The notes under the pieces: model-generated
What the model was told of the DNA's origin: nothing
What the model saw: only the letters and a program-made list of their open reading frames with translations
The model's database searches: none
Source of the DNA: CAYOHR01 sp964512145
Lineage (GTDB): Bacteria > Bacteroidota > Bacteroidia > Flavobacteriales_G > JALEGO01
Direction of reading: 5' to 3'
Assembly: GCA_964512145.1 (NCBI GenBank)
Contig: CAZEIM010000011.1
Span: 1-64,000, forward strand
Length of the DNA stretch: 64,000 bases
Part shown: positions 44,799 through 52,280 of the stretch, one piece after another
How the letters are laid out: every line of letters starts with the position of its first letter
Numbering within the stretch: the stretch's first letter is position 1
Made by a program: the position numbers and the translations under genes

Positions 44799-44939
44799 TT
44801 ACAATTTCATCATTTTCCCATCAGCCGATTTCTTAATGGGGCCTTTCTTTTTACCATAACCATATCCTACATCTTTTTTACTGCATGCCACTAACATGAA
44901 TGTAGTAATTAAAAACATGAAAAAAAACTTAGTATTCAT
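44799..44939 (-). CDS. Small lipoprotein, 46 residues
   Basis: Read from the minus strand between pyrF and the barrel-like gene: MNTKFFFMFLITTFMLVACS, then KKDVGYGYGKKKGPIKKSAD and GKMMKL. The first 19 residues form a lipoprotein signal with the lipobox LVAC; the mature part is only about 28 residues and strongly basic. An in-frame ATG at 44957 would add six residues. Same strand as, and 72 bases after, the preceding barrel-like gene. No known family recognised; it could be a cell-envelope peptide. Confidence 0.55.
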   Translation of the reverse strand: MNTKFFFMFLITTFMLVACSKKDVGYGYGKKKGPIKKSADGKMMKL

Positions 44940-45011
44940 AACTTTATTTTTATCCATTTAACGTAACAATTTAAAAAAAGTTGCCATTTAATTTTATTTC
45001 AATATATTAAG

Positions 45012-45725
45012 CTATTTTTTACTTTTTTTATACTGTTCTCTTTCGTTTAAATATTCTTCTTTTTTAAACATAAATTTATAGAGTTCCCCTAAATGAATTC
45101 TAATATTCATATCGTAAAATGGAGAGGAAAATGCTTTGGAAACTTCTTTTTGAGCAAAATTATTTTTTTCAGGAGTTAATAAACGATATCCAAATCCTGT
45201 GGCAAAACCTAAAAATGGCCAAATTTTATATTCAACAGATCCATATAGTTCAATAATCCCAACTTTTTCAGAATATATAGCAGTATCTAATAAATTATCC
45301 ATTCTTTTCATAGTTAAATTAGAGTTTCCTGAACCCAAAGCAATTCCGGCATCACAATTCCATCTATAGGTATCTTTCCATACATATTCAAAAAAAATAT
45401 GCGAATAATTAAAATTTGTTTTTCCCAAAAAAGTATCCCCTTTTAACATGATATCAGGTACTCTTATATATTCACTAGCATACCCTCCTAATCCAAATCG
45501 ATATTGATCTAATATATTAATTCCTAAACGCACTCCATTCACTTTTACCCATTGGTTTAAAAAAAATGAGCGGTGAGCATCCAGCCCTATTACTGGACGT
45601 AAATCAGCAAAAATACTTCTGTTTGGGTCTCTTTCTACAGAAGGGTTTGGATAATAAAATCCTACTATCTTGGATAGGTTAAAAAAGAATAAAATAAATA
45701 CCGCTATATTATTTTTTAATGGCAT
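45012..45725 (-). CDS. Conserved hypothetical exported protein, probably beta-barrel
   Basis: 237 residues. N-terminal signal (KNNIAVFILFFFNLSKIVG), then PNPSVERDPNRSIFADLRPVIG and a series of alternating strands (VNGVRLGINILDQYRFGLGGY, IGIIELYGSVEYKIWPFLGFATGFGYRLL). This looks like a small outer-membrane or periplasmic barrel; I do not recognise a named family. The C-terminus is charged and lysine-rich (NEREQYKKSKK). It overlaps prmC by 17 bases and so is probably translated with it, but there is no functional link visible. Confidence 0.6.
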   Translation of the reverse strand: MPLKNNIAVFILFFFNLSKIVGFYYPNPSVERDPNRSIFADLRPVIGLDAHRSFFLNQWVKVNGVRLGINILDQYRFGLGGYASEYIRVPDIMLKGDTFLGKTNFNYSHIFFEYVWKDTYRWNCDAGIALGSGNSNLTMKRMDNLLDTAIYSEKVGIIELYGSVEYKIWPFLGFATGFGYRLLTPEKNNFAQKEVSKAFSSPFYDMNIRIHLGELYKFMFKKEEYLNEREQYKKSKK

Positions 45726-46530
45726 GCAAAAAACGATTTTTATTATTTAAATCTTTTATTAGGGCAGTTTTTAAAAAAAGCTCCGATGTTTCAAATAATT
45801 TTTTTGTTTCATCACCTAAAAACTCACTAATTTCACAAAATAGTTCTCCATTATTTTTTAAATGTAATTTACAAAACTCTATAATATTTCTGTAATATAT
45901 TAATGGGTCACTATTTGGTACAAATAGAGCAATATTGGGCTCATATTGAGTAACATTATTATTCATATTTGAGGCTTGATACAAAGGTATATAGGGCGGG
46001 TTGCTTATAATAACATCAAATTGTGGATATGTGTGTTTAATATTCGTAATATCATCCTGAATAAATAACACTGGAGCCTTTAATATGGTTGAATTATATT
46101 CTGCAACTTGTAAAGCGTCTTTTGAAATATCCATGGCCCAAATATTCCACATAGGATTAATGAACTTTAAACTAATAGCAATACAACCACTTCCGGTTCC
46201 AATATCTAATGCTTTTATTTGAGCGTTTTTTGTTATTTTTTTTTCTACTAACTCAACCAACTCTTCTGTTTCGGGTCTTGGAATTAGCACACGCTCATCT
46301 ACATAAAATTTGTATTTATAAAAATAAGCTTCTTGTAAAATATATTGAAGCGGTTTCTCTTTTTTTAATTCTAACATAAGGTTTTGTACCCAACTATTTT
46401 TTGATGTTGAATCTAATAAGAGATATTTACTGTATACAATTGATCGAATAGCATGAATTTCAGACATAGGATATATGCCGGATAATTCATTTACAAAGTA
46501 TTGATGAAAAATTTCTTCTGATAAAAACAT
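45709..46530 (-). CDS. prmC: Release-factor glutamine methyltransferase (N5-glutamine)
   Basis: 273 residues. It methylates the Gln of the GGQ motif in release factors. RPETEELVELV precedes the SAM loop DIGTGSGCIAISL (109-121), and NPPYIP (177-182) is the catalytic loop that places the glutamine. Its partner prfA lies about 1.7 kb away on the other strand. The upstream region (46531-46645) is shared with divergent ribD. Confidence 0.95.
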   Translation of the reverse strand: MFLSEEIFHQYFVNELSGIYPMSEIHAIRSIVYSKYLLLDSTSKNSWVQNLMLELKKEKPLQYILQEAYFYKYKFYVDERVLIPRPETEELVELVEKKITKNAQIKALDIGTGSGCIAISLKFINPMWNIWAMDISKDALQVAEYNSTILKAPVLFIQDDITNIKHTYPQFDVIISNPPYIPLYQASNMNNNVTQYEPNIALFVPNSDPLIYYRNIIEFCKLHLKNNGELFCEISEFLGDETKKLFETSELFLKTALIKDLNNKNRFLHAIKK

Positions 46531-46624
46531 GTCTGTGTAAAAATAAAAAAATGCGGTTGTATATAGTCAGTTAAAATTAAAAAATCATTTTTACGATTGC
46601 ATTTCATTGAATACTGATTAAGTA

Positions 46625-46632
46625 TACCTTTG
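46625..46632 (+). promoter_or_regulatory. Candidate -7 box (TACCTTTG) for ribD
   Basis: Exact TAnnTTTG match, 13 bases before the ribD ATG. TTGs at 46607 and 46597 give spacings of 15 and 25, so the upstream box is uncertain. Confidence 0.4.
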
Positions 46633-46645
46633 CATCATTTATTAT

Positions 46646-47725
46646 ATGTTTAATTCATTCGACACTTTATGTATGCAGCGAGCCTTAGATATTTCTAAGT
46701 TAGGCAAGGGAAGTGTTGCTCCTAATCCTTTGGTTGGGTGTGTAATTGCATATGATCATAAAATTATTTCTGAGGGTTTTCATACTATGTTTGGTAAACC
46801 ACATGCCGAGCCAGAAGCTATACATAAAGTAAAAGATCAGGAGGTATTAAAAAAATCAACATTATATGTTACATTAGAGCCCTGTAATCATGTAGGTAAA
46901 ACTCCTGCTTGTACGGACTTAATTTACTCAAAAAACATTCCCCGAGTAGTAGTGGCAACCCGAGATCCTAACCCTTTGGTTTCGGGAAAAGGGATACAAA
47001 GATTAATAAATGCAGGTATTCAAGTAGAAGTAGGGTTGTTAGAAAAAGAAGCTATGTTTATTAATAGACGATTTTTTACTTGGCATATTCAAAATAGACC
47101 TTATGTTATTTTAAAATGGGCACAATCAAAAGATAGATTTATTAACCAAGTACATCAAGGAATTTCAAAACAAGTACCCATTTCGGGTGAATACGCTCAA
47201 ATGCTCTCGCATCAATGGAGATCGAAAGAACAAGCGATTTTAGTTGGTACCAATACCGTATTAACCGACAACCCAAGATTAACCAACAGAAAATGGGTTG
47301 GAAACAATCCCTTGCGTATTTTTATAGATAAACAATTAAAAGTAGATAAAAACTACCATCTTTTGTCAGATGAATTTCCTACTGTTATTTTTCATAGCTC
47401 TACTTCATTAATTCAAAAAATACCTCATAAAGAATTTATTTATGTTAAAGATGATGATCAGTTTATGAATACTATCTTACAACACTTATATTTGAAAAAC
47501 ATACAATCGGTTATCATAGAAGGTGGGAGTGCAATTTTACAAACATTTATTGATCTTAATATTTGGGATGAAGCACGAGTATTTAGTTCATCCAATATAT
47601 ATTTATTAGAAGGGATTCGTTCACCTAATTTATCAACTATTCCATCAAAAACATTCGATTATAAAACAGATTCTTTAGATATTTTTTATAATAATCAACA
47701 ATTATATGCTTTGGGTATTTCTTAG
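46646..47725 (+). CDS. ribD: Bifunctional riboflavin deaminase/reductase
   Basis: 359 residues. Residues 1-145 form the deaminase: zinc ligands His53 in KPHAEPEA (with Glu55), Cys80 and Cys89 in LEPCNHVGKTPACT. Residues 150-359 form the reductase (WAQSKDRFINQ, QAILVGTNTVLTDNPRLT, VIIEGGSAILQTFI). It converts the pyrimidine product of GTP cyclohydrolase II in two steps of riboflavin synthesis. The deaminase motif reads HAEPEA where HAE-[VI]-x-A is usual; the catalytic residues are intact. It overlaps a transporter gene by 20 bases. Confidence 0.95.
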   Translation: MFNSFDTLCMQRALDISKLGKGSVAPNPLVGCVIAYDHKIISEGFHTMFGKPHAEPEAIHKVKDQEVLKKSTLYVTLEPCNHVGKTPACTDLIYSKNIPRVVVATRDPNPLVSGKGIQRLINAGIQVEVGLLEKEAMFINRRFFTWHIQNRPYVILKWAQSKDRFINQVHQGISKQVPISGEYAQMLSHQWRSKEQAILVGTNTVLTDNPRLTNRKWVGNNPLRIFIDKQLKVDKNYHLLSDEFPTVIFHSSTSLIQKIPHKEFIYVKDDDQFMNTILQHLYLKNIQSVIIEGGSAILQTFIDLNIWDEARVFSSSNIYLLEGIRSPNLSTIPSKTFDYKTDSLDIFYNNQQLYALGIS

Positions 47726-48545
47726 TATTGTATCAACGGTTATCATGTATGCTGGTTTAAAGTATGTTGGTATGCATCAAACCAACCGAATTCATGTTAC
47801 TTTATTTAATTATGTTACCAACTTTAGTTTAGGGCTTTTGCTTTCAGGTAATTTTTTAGTCATGTTTAGTAAACCTTGGTTGCCCCATGCTATAATATTA
47901 GGTATATCAATATTTATTGTATTTATATTACTTGGGAAAACATCTACTTATTTTGGGGTATCTGTAACATCACTGGCACATAAAATTTCTATGATTATTC
48001 CAATTCTTTTTGGGGTTAAGTTATATGGAGAAAGTATAAATGTATTTAAAATTTCAGGAATTATATTGGCTTTAATAGGATTAATTTTAACATTATATAA
48101 ACCTCAAAATGAGCGATTTGAAAGAAAATACATGTTTTTACCATTGTTAATTTTTTTAATCCCAGGATTTAACGACACTTTTATTAAATATGTAGAATTT
48201 TCATTTTTACAAAATGACACAGAGTTGTTTGTTATGAGTTTATTCTTTTTTTCACTCATAAGTGCTTTAATGTATTGTGTTGTAACCAGAAACATTAAAT
48301 TCGAAATAAAAAGTATAAGCTCCGGATTATTAATTGGAATTCCCAATTTTGGAAATATTTACTTTTTATTTTTGGCGTTGGCTAGTGTTGAGGAAAGTAG
48401 CTTGGTTTTTGCATTGAACAATATTGGAACTATTGTTTTTTCAGTATTGTTAGCATATATTTTATTTAAGGAAAAGTTATCGCTAATTAATTGGGGAGGG
48501 ATATTAGTTTGTTTGGTATCAGTTTTTATATTGTCGATAACCTAA
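47706..48545 (+). CDS. EamA/DMT-superfamily transporter
   Basis: 279 residues with about ten hydrophobic helices and no signal peptide; inner membrane. The last part (LALASVEESSLVFALNNIGTIVFSVLLAYILFKEKLS...WGGILVCLVS) is typical of the 'EamA' half-repeat, where an E-K-L pattern precedes the final helix. Substrate unknown. It overlaps ribD by 20 bases, so the pair is likely cotranscribed, but flavin transport is not supported by anything seen. Convergent with the M23 gene 4 bases later. Confidence 0.8.
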   Translation: MLWVFLSIVSTVIMYAGLKYVGMHQTNRIHVTLFNYVTNFSLGLLLSGNFLVMFSKPWLPHAIILGISIFIVFILLGKTSTYFGVSVTSLAHKISMIIPILFGVKLYGESINVFKISGIILALIGLILTLYKPQNERFERKYMFLPLLIFLIPGFNDTFIKYVEFSFLQNDTELFVMSLFFFSLISALMYCVVTRNIKFEIKSISSGLLIGIPNFGNIYFLFLALASVEESSLVFALNNIGTIVFSVLLAYILFKEKLSLINWGGILVCLVSVFILSIT

Positions 48546-48548
48546 AAC

Positions 48549-49430
48549 TTAAAACACAATAAGCTTTTGAGGATCTACTGGCTTTCCCTCCAGCCATATT
48601 TCGAAGTGAACATGTGGCCCTGTTGTTAACTCACCGGTATTTCCAATAATTGCTATGGCTTCACCTGCTTTTACCCGTTCTCCTTCTTTTTTTAACAACA
48701 TAGAATTGTGCTTATACACTGAAATCATATTAAAAGCGTGTTGAACTTGAATAATATATCCACTTTCGGACGTCCAACTAGATATTATGACTGTTCCATC
48801 GGCTATTGATTTTACCGCTTCATTTTTTGATGCTACTATATCGATTCCAAAATGTTTTTCGTTTTTATCAAATCCTGATGTTATTACCCCTTTTAAAGGT
48901 GGAAATAAAAATAATTTACTTAGGGTTTGTTCAACTTCACTACTTGAATTCACATTATAACTATCTTCTATTTCTACTAAGTTTCTTAATAAAGAGTCTT
49001 CCTTAGAGCTTTTGGCTTCCAAATTTTTATATTCTGGCTTTAATGAGTCGGGGTGAGTGCTTTGAGTTAATAGGATGGGTTCTCCATTAATAATACTTTG
49101 TATGTTTTTAATATATAAATCGAGTTGATATAACTTTTGCTCTAATGAATCGGCTTTTAAAACTGCTTTTGCAGCATTTCGCTTGGTATTTATATCTGAG
49201 TAACCCGGAATGTATTCACGCAAAGGAGTAAACGCAATAGTTAAAATAATAATGATGATAATGCTTATAGAAATAGTTCCTCCCCATATAAATACGTTCA
49301 TAGGAGAAAGTAGAAAGGAAAATTTTTCTTCTAAGTTTTCATCGTTTATAATTAGTAAACGATATTTTAACTTAAGTTTTTGAACAATTTCCTTTCTAGG
49401 CTTACCTTTTACTTTATGAAGTAAACCCAT
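48549..49430 (-). CDS. M23-family peptidoglycan metallopeptidase with a membrane anchor
   Basis: 293 residues. One transmembrane helix at about 46-68, then a coiled region (about 85-150), and a C-terminal LytM/M23 domain. Zinc ligands are His193 and Asp197 in KHFGIDI and His275 of PHVHFEIW (273-275), with a supporting His at 241. All are intact, so it may be an active endopeptidase cutting cross-links in the wall rather than a regulator. The ATG lies 6 bases after the sucC stop, so it may be in the same operon. Confidence 0.9.
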   Translation of the reverse strand: MGLLHKVKGKPRKEIVQKLKLKYRLLIINDENLEEKFSFLLSPMNVFIWGGTISISIIIIIILTIAFTPLREYIPGYSDINTKRNAAKAVLKADSLEQKLYQLDLYIKNIQSIINGEPILLTQSTHPDSLKPEYKNLEAKSSKEDSLLRNLVEIEDSYNVNSSSEVEQTLSKLFLFPPLKGVITSGFDKNEKHFGIDIVASKNEAVKSIADGTVIISSWTSESGYIIQVQHAFNMISVYKHNSMLLKKEGERVKAGEAIAIIGNTGELTTGPHVHFEIWLEGKPVDPQKLIVF

Positions 49431-49436
49431 TACACA

Positions 49437-50627
49437 TTAAGCAATAGCAAGTTTTACCTTTTCGGCAGCTTCTTTTAGTAAAATTGCTGAATGTACTTTT
49501 AAACCTGAGTTTTCAATGAGCTTTTTTGCTTCTTCTGCGTTAGTACCTTGTAGTCTAACAATAATGGGAACAGGAATATTTCCAATATTTTTATAGGCAT
49601 CTACAATTCCTTGTGCAACTCTATCACAACGAACAATTCCTCCAAAAATATTTACTAAAATAGCTTTTACGTTAGGATCTTTAAGAATTATTCTAAAAGC
49701 TTTTTCTACTCTTTCTGCGTTAGCAGTCCCACCTACATCTAAAAAGTTAGCAGGATCTCCTCCGGATAATTTTATGATATCCATAGTAGCCATTGCTAAT
49801 CCAGCGCCATTTACCATACAACCAACATTTCCATCAAGTTTTACATAATTAAGACTTGCTTCTCCGGCCTCAACCTCAGTGGGGTCTTCTTCTTTTAAAT
49901 CTCTCAAAGCAGCTAAATCTGCATGTTTAAAAAGCGCATTATCATCTAATGTTACTTTTGCATCTACTGCAATTATTTTATTATCCGATGTTTTTAATAC
50001 TGGGTTAATTTCAAATAAGGAGGCATCAATTCCCTCATACGCTTTGTATAGATTACTAACAAATTTTACCATTTCTTTAAACGCATCACCACTTAAGCCC
50101 AAATTAAAAGCTATTTTTCGGGCTTGAAATGCTTGTAAACCTACTTTAGGTTCAATTTCTTCATGAAAAATTAAATGCGGTGTTTCTTCTGCTACAGTTT
50201 CAATATCCATACCTCCTTCGGTAGAATACATAATCATATTTCTTCCCGAGTTTCTGTTTAATAAAATACTCATGTAAAACTCCTGCGTCTTACTTTCTCC
50301 AGGATAATAAACATCTTGTGCAATCAATACCTTATGTACTTTCTTCCCTTTTGGTCCTGTTTGAGGTGTAACTAAATTCATTCCAATTATTTCTTGTGCT
50401 TTTTGCTTTAGATCTTCTAAGTTTTTGGCTAACTTTACTCCGCCACCTTTTCCTCTTCCTCCGGCATGTATCTGTGCTTTAACTACCCACCATTGGGTGC
50501 CGGTTTGTTCTGTTAGTTTTTGAGCTGCACTTACTGCTTGGTCAACAGTTTCAGCTGTAATTCCTTCTTGTATTCCTACGTGATATTTTTTTAATATTTC
50601 TTTTCCTTGATATTCGTGAAGATTCAT
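49437..50627 (-). CDS. sucC: Succinate-CoA ligase, ADP-forming, beta subunit
   Basis: 396 residues from the ATG at 50627, chosen because MNLHEYQGKEILKKY is the canonical N-terminus; an in-frame ATG at 50678 lies at the promoter. The ATP-grasp domain holds KAQIHAGGRGKGGGVKLA and the CoA-ligase part has VNIFGGIVRCDRVA. It makes succinate and ATP from succinyl-CoA in the TCA cycle, with sucD elsewhere. Its 5' side shows a full promoter. Confidence 0.97.
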   Translation of the reverse strand: MNLHEYQGKEILKKYHVGIQEGITAETVDQAVSAAQKLTEQTGTQWWVVKAQIHAGGRGKGGGVKLAKNLEDLKQKAQEIIGMNLVTPQTGPKGKKVHKVLIAQDVYYPGESKTQEFYMSILLNRNSGRNMIMYSTEGGMDIETVAEETPHLIFHEEIEPKVGLQAFQARKIAFNLGLSGDAFKEMVKFVSNLYKAYEGIDASLFEINPVLKTSDNKIIAVDAKVTLDDNALFKHADLAALRDLKEEDPTEVEAGEASLNYVKLDGNVGCMVNGAGLAMATMDIIKLSGGDPANFLDVGGTANAERVEKAFRIILKDPNVKAILVNIFGGIVRCDRVAQGIVDAYKNIGNIPVPIIVRLQGTNAEEAKKLIENSGLKVHSAILLKEAAEKVKLAIA

Positions 50628-50648
50628 GAGATATTTTTTTGATTTCAA

Positions 50649-50678
50649 CAAAAATAAGATATTAAAATTTAATTTCAA
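50649..50678 (-). promoter_or_regulatory. Promoter of sucC (TTG-N19-TATTTTTG)
   Basis: On the minus strand TTG (50678-50676), 19 bases, then TATTTTTG (50656-50649). Consensus boxes and spacing match. The ATG lies 21 bases downstream. Confidence 0.55.
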
Positions 50679-50735
50679 TACGATTTCTTTTTTTCTATTT
50701 TACATTGCTTTTTACGTACTTATAAAACAAATATT

Positions 50736-50743
50736 TACCTTTG
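50736..50743 (+). promoter_or_regulatory. Candidate -7 box (TACCTTTG) for hpt
   Basis: Exact TAnnTTTG match ending 3 bases before the hpt ATG. No TTG at normal spacing upstream. If used, transcription begins at or just after the ATG. Confidence 0.4.
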
Positions 50744-50746
50744 TGT

Positions 50747-51298
50747 ATGGAAAAAATAAAATTACACGATAAGTTTTTTACACTCTTTATTCCACATGCA
50801 GATATTCAGTTGAAAACTACTGAAATGGCTCATAAAATTAACGTTGAATACAAGGATAAAAACCCACTATTTTTGGTAGTTCTAAATGGTGCTTTTATGT
50901 ATGCAGCAGAATTATTGAAAAATATTTGTATTGAATCTGAAGTAAGATTTTGCAGAATTTCTACTTATACAGGAACACNNNNNNNNNNNNNNNNNNNNNN
51001 NNNAGTGAAAAATGTATTCGGTATAGAAGATATTGAAGAAAATAGGCATTTAATTATCATTGAAGATATAGTAGATACAGGATTTACTTTACATTATTTA
51101 CATGGTGAATTAGAAAAGAAGAAACCCTTGAGCATTAAAACTACATCATTGTTATTTAAACCAGAATCGTATAAAAAATCAATTCATATTGATTATGCTT
51201 GTTTTAACATCCCTAATCAATTTGTAGTGGGATTTGGACTTGATTATAACGAAAAAGGAAGGAATTTAGCAGATATATTTGTGTTGGCAAATGATTAA
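50747..51298 (+). CDS. hpt: Hypoxanthine phosphoribosyltransferase (interrupted by an assembly gap)
   Basis: About 183 residues from the ATG at 50747; an in-frame TTG at 50741 falls in the promoter box. It salvages hypoxanthine and guanine with PRPP. FLVVLNGAFMYAAELLKNI is the first PRT segment and IIIEDIVDTGFTLHYL carries the PRPP-binding acids. Between them, after STYTGT, are 25 N. In relatives only about five residues lie between that GT and VK, but here nine codons are marked, so the gap may be over-long by a multiple of 3. The reading frame is still kept. Confidence 0.92.
   Translation: MEKIKLHDKFFTLFIPHADIQLKTTEMAHKINVEYKDKNPLFLVVLNGAFMYAAELLKNICIESEVRFCRISTYTGTXXXXXXXXXVKNVFGIEDIEENRHLIIIEDIVDTGFTLHYLHGELEKKKPLSIKTTSLLFKPESYKKSIHIDYACFNIPNQFVVGFGLDYNEKGRNLADIFVLAND
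50979..51003. other. Assembly gap (25 N) inside hpt
   Basis: A run of 25 N in the middle of the hpt gene; the length seems overstated compared with the family. Confidence 0.95.
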
Positions 51299-51314
51299 AA
51301 TTTCATTAAATTCT

Positions 51315-52211
51315 TTAATTTTTTTCCAAGCTTTGAATAAATTCATCTAGTCCTTTTAAGATTTTAATATTTTTAGAAGGTTTTTGAATTTTATTTAAAA
51401 TAGTACTAGTACCAGATATAATGATTTCAGACTTTGAATATCCTTTACTTAATCCTGTGATAAAATTATTTAAATCATCTTCCGTAACAGGGTTAATAAA
51501 TAGTGTGAAAATATGGCTTGGATAAACAGATTCTTTGACTTTTAATATATCTTCAAGTGGAACATGTTGGCCTAAATAAAAAACTTTTTTATTATGTTCT
51601 AACAGCAAATAATAGCAAAAAAGCAGGCCAATTTCATGAAATTCAGATTCTTTCAAAAAAAGCAGATATACTGAATCGTTTGTTGAGAGCTTTGTTTTTT
51701 TTAATTCATGTATAGCAACAATAAGTTTTTCTCGGATCAAATTTGTAATAAAGTGTTCCTGTGCCGGATTTATTTCATTAACTCCCCACAATATTCCAAT
51801 TTTATACAATAAAGGGTATATTATTTTAAGCATCGTATTTTTAAACCCATGTTTTTGCTCACAATGAATAAAGATTTCATGGAATTTTTGTTCATTTAAC
51901 TCAATCATGGAAATGATGAGTTGGTTTATTGAATCTTCAAAATTATTTTTTGAAGTTCCTTGCTGTAAACAAGACAAACATGTTTTGGATATTTCTTGAG
52001 AATTAAATTTAGCAATTTTTGAAATTTTATACCCATGTTCTATTAATGTAGAAATATTCAATAAAAGTTTTAACTCTTCATCATTATACCATCGAATGTT
52101 GGTATCTGTTCTTTCGGGATTTAAAATACCGTACCTTTGCTCCCAAATTCGAATGGTATGAGCTTTTATACCACTTAATAACTCTAATTGTTTAATTGAA
52201 TATACACCCAT
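51315..52211 (-). CDS. MerR-family regulator with B12-binding domain (CarH/LitR-like)
   Basis: 298 residues. N-terminal MerR domain (KQLELLSGIKAHTIRIWEQRYG, about 7-28), then a four-helix bundle and a Rossmann B12 domain. The helix bundle has W142-x9-E152-H153, the exact pattern found in the photoreceptor CarH, which wraps the adenosyl group of B12. The B12 motif E190-F-H192-E-I-G195 gives the lower axial histidine. The residue after the Trp is Gly143, where Thermus CarH has the His132 that binds cobalt in the light state. It likely represses in the dark with adenosyl-B12; light or B12 response is inferred. Divergent from the TonB-dependent receptor. Confidence 0.88.
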   Translation of the reverse strand: MGVYSIKQLELLSGIKAHTIRIWEQRYGILNPERTDTNIRWYNDEELKLLLNISTLIEHGYKISKIAKFNSQEISKTCLSCLQQGTSKNNFEDSINQLIISMIELNEQKFHEIFIHCEQKHGFKNTMLKIIYPLLYKIGILWGVNEINPAQEHFITNLIREKLIVAIHELKKTKLSTNDSVYLLFLKESEFHEIGLLFCYYLLLEHNKKVFYLGQHVPLEDILKVKESVYPSHIFTLFINPVTEDDLNNFITGLSKGYSKSEIIISGTSTILNKIQKPSKNIKILKGLDEFIQSLEKN

Positions 52212-52224
52212 TTGTTTAATTTTG
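52196..52224 (+). promoter_or_regulatory. Promoter of the TonB-dependent receptor (TTG-N18-TAATTTTG)
   Basis: TTG 52196-52198, 18-base spacer, TAATTTTG 52217-52224. The upstream box lies inside the first codons of the divergent regulator gene. The receptor ATG is 56 bases beyond the -7 box. Confidence 0.5.
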
Positions 52225-52240
52225 GTATCATATATTTAAA

Positions 52241-52271
52241 CAAATTAAGCTTTTTTATGTTTAATCCACAA
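52241..52271 (-). promoter_or_regulatory. Candidate promoter of the MerR/B12 regulator
   Basis: On the minus strand TTG (52271-52269), 20 bases, then TTAATTTG (52248-52241), one mismatch to the consensus, 29 bases before the regulator ATG. It faces the receptor promoter across about 16 bases. Confidence 0.35.
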
Positions 52272-52280
52272 ACAAAAATT

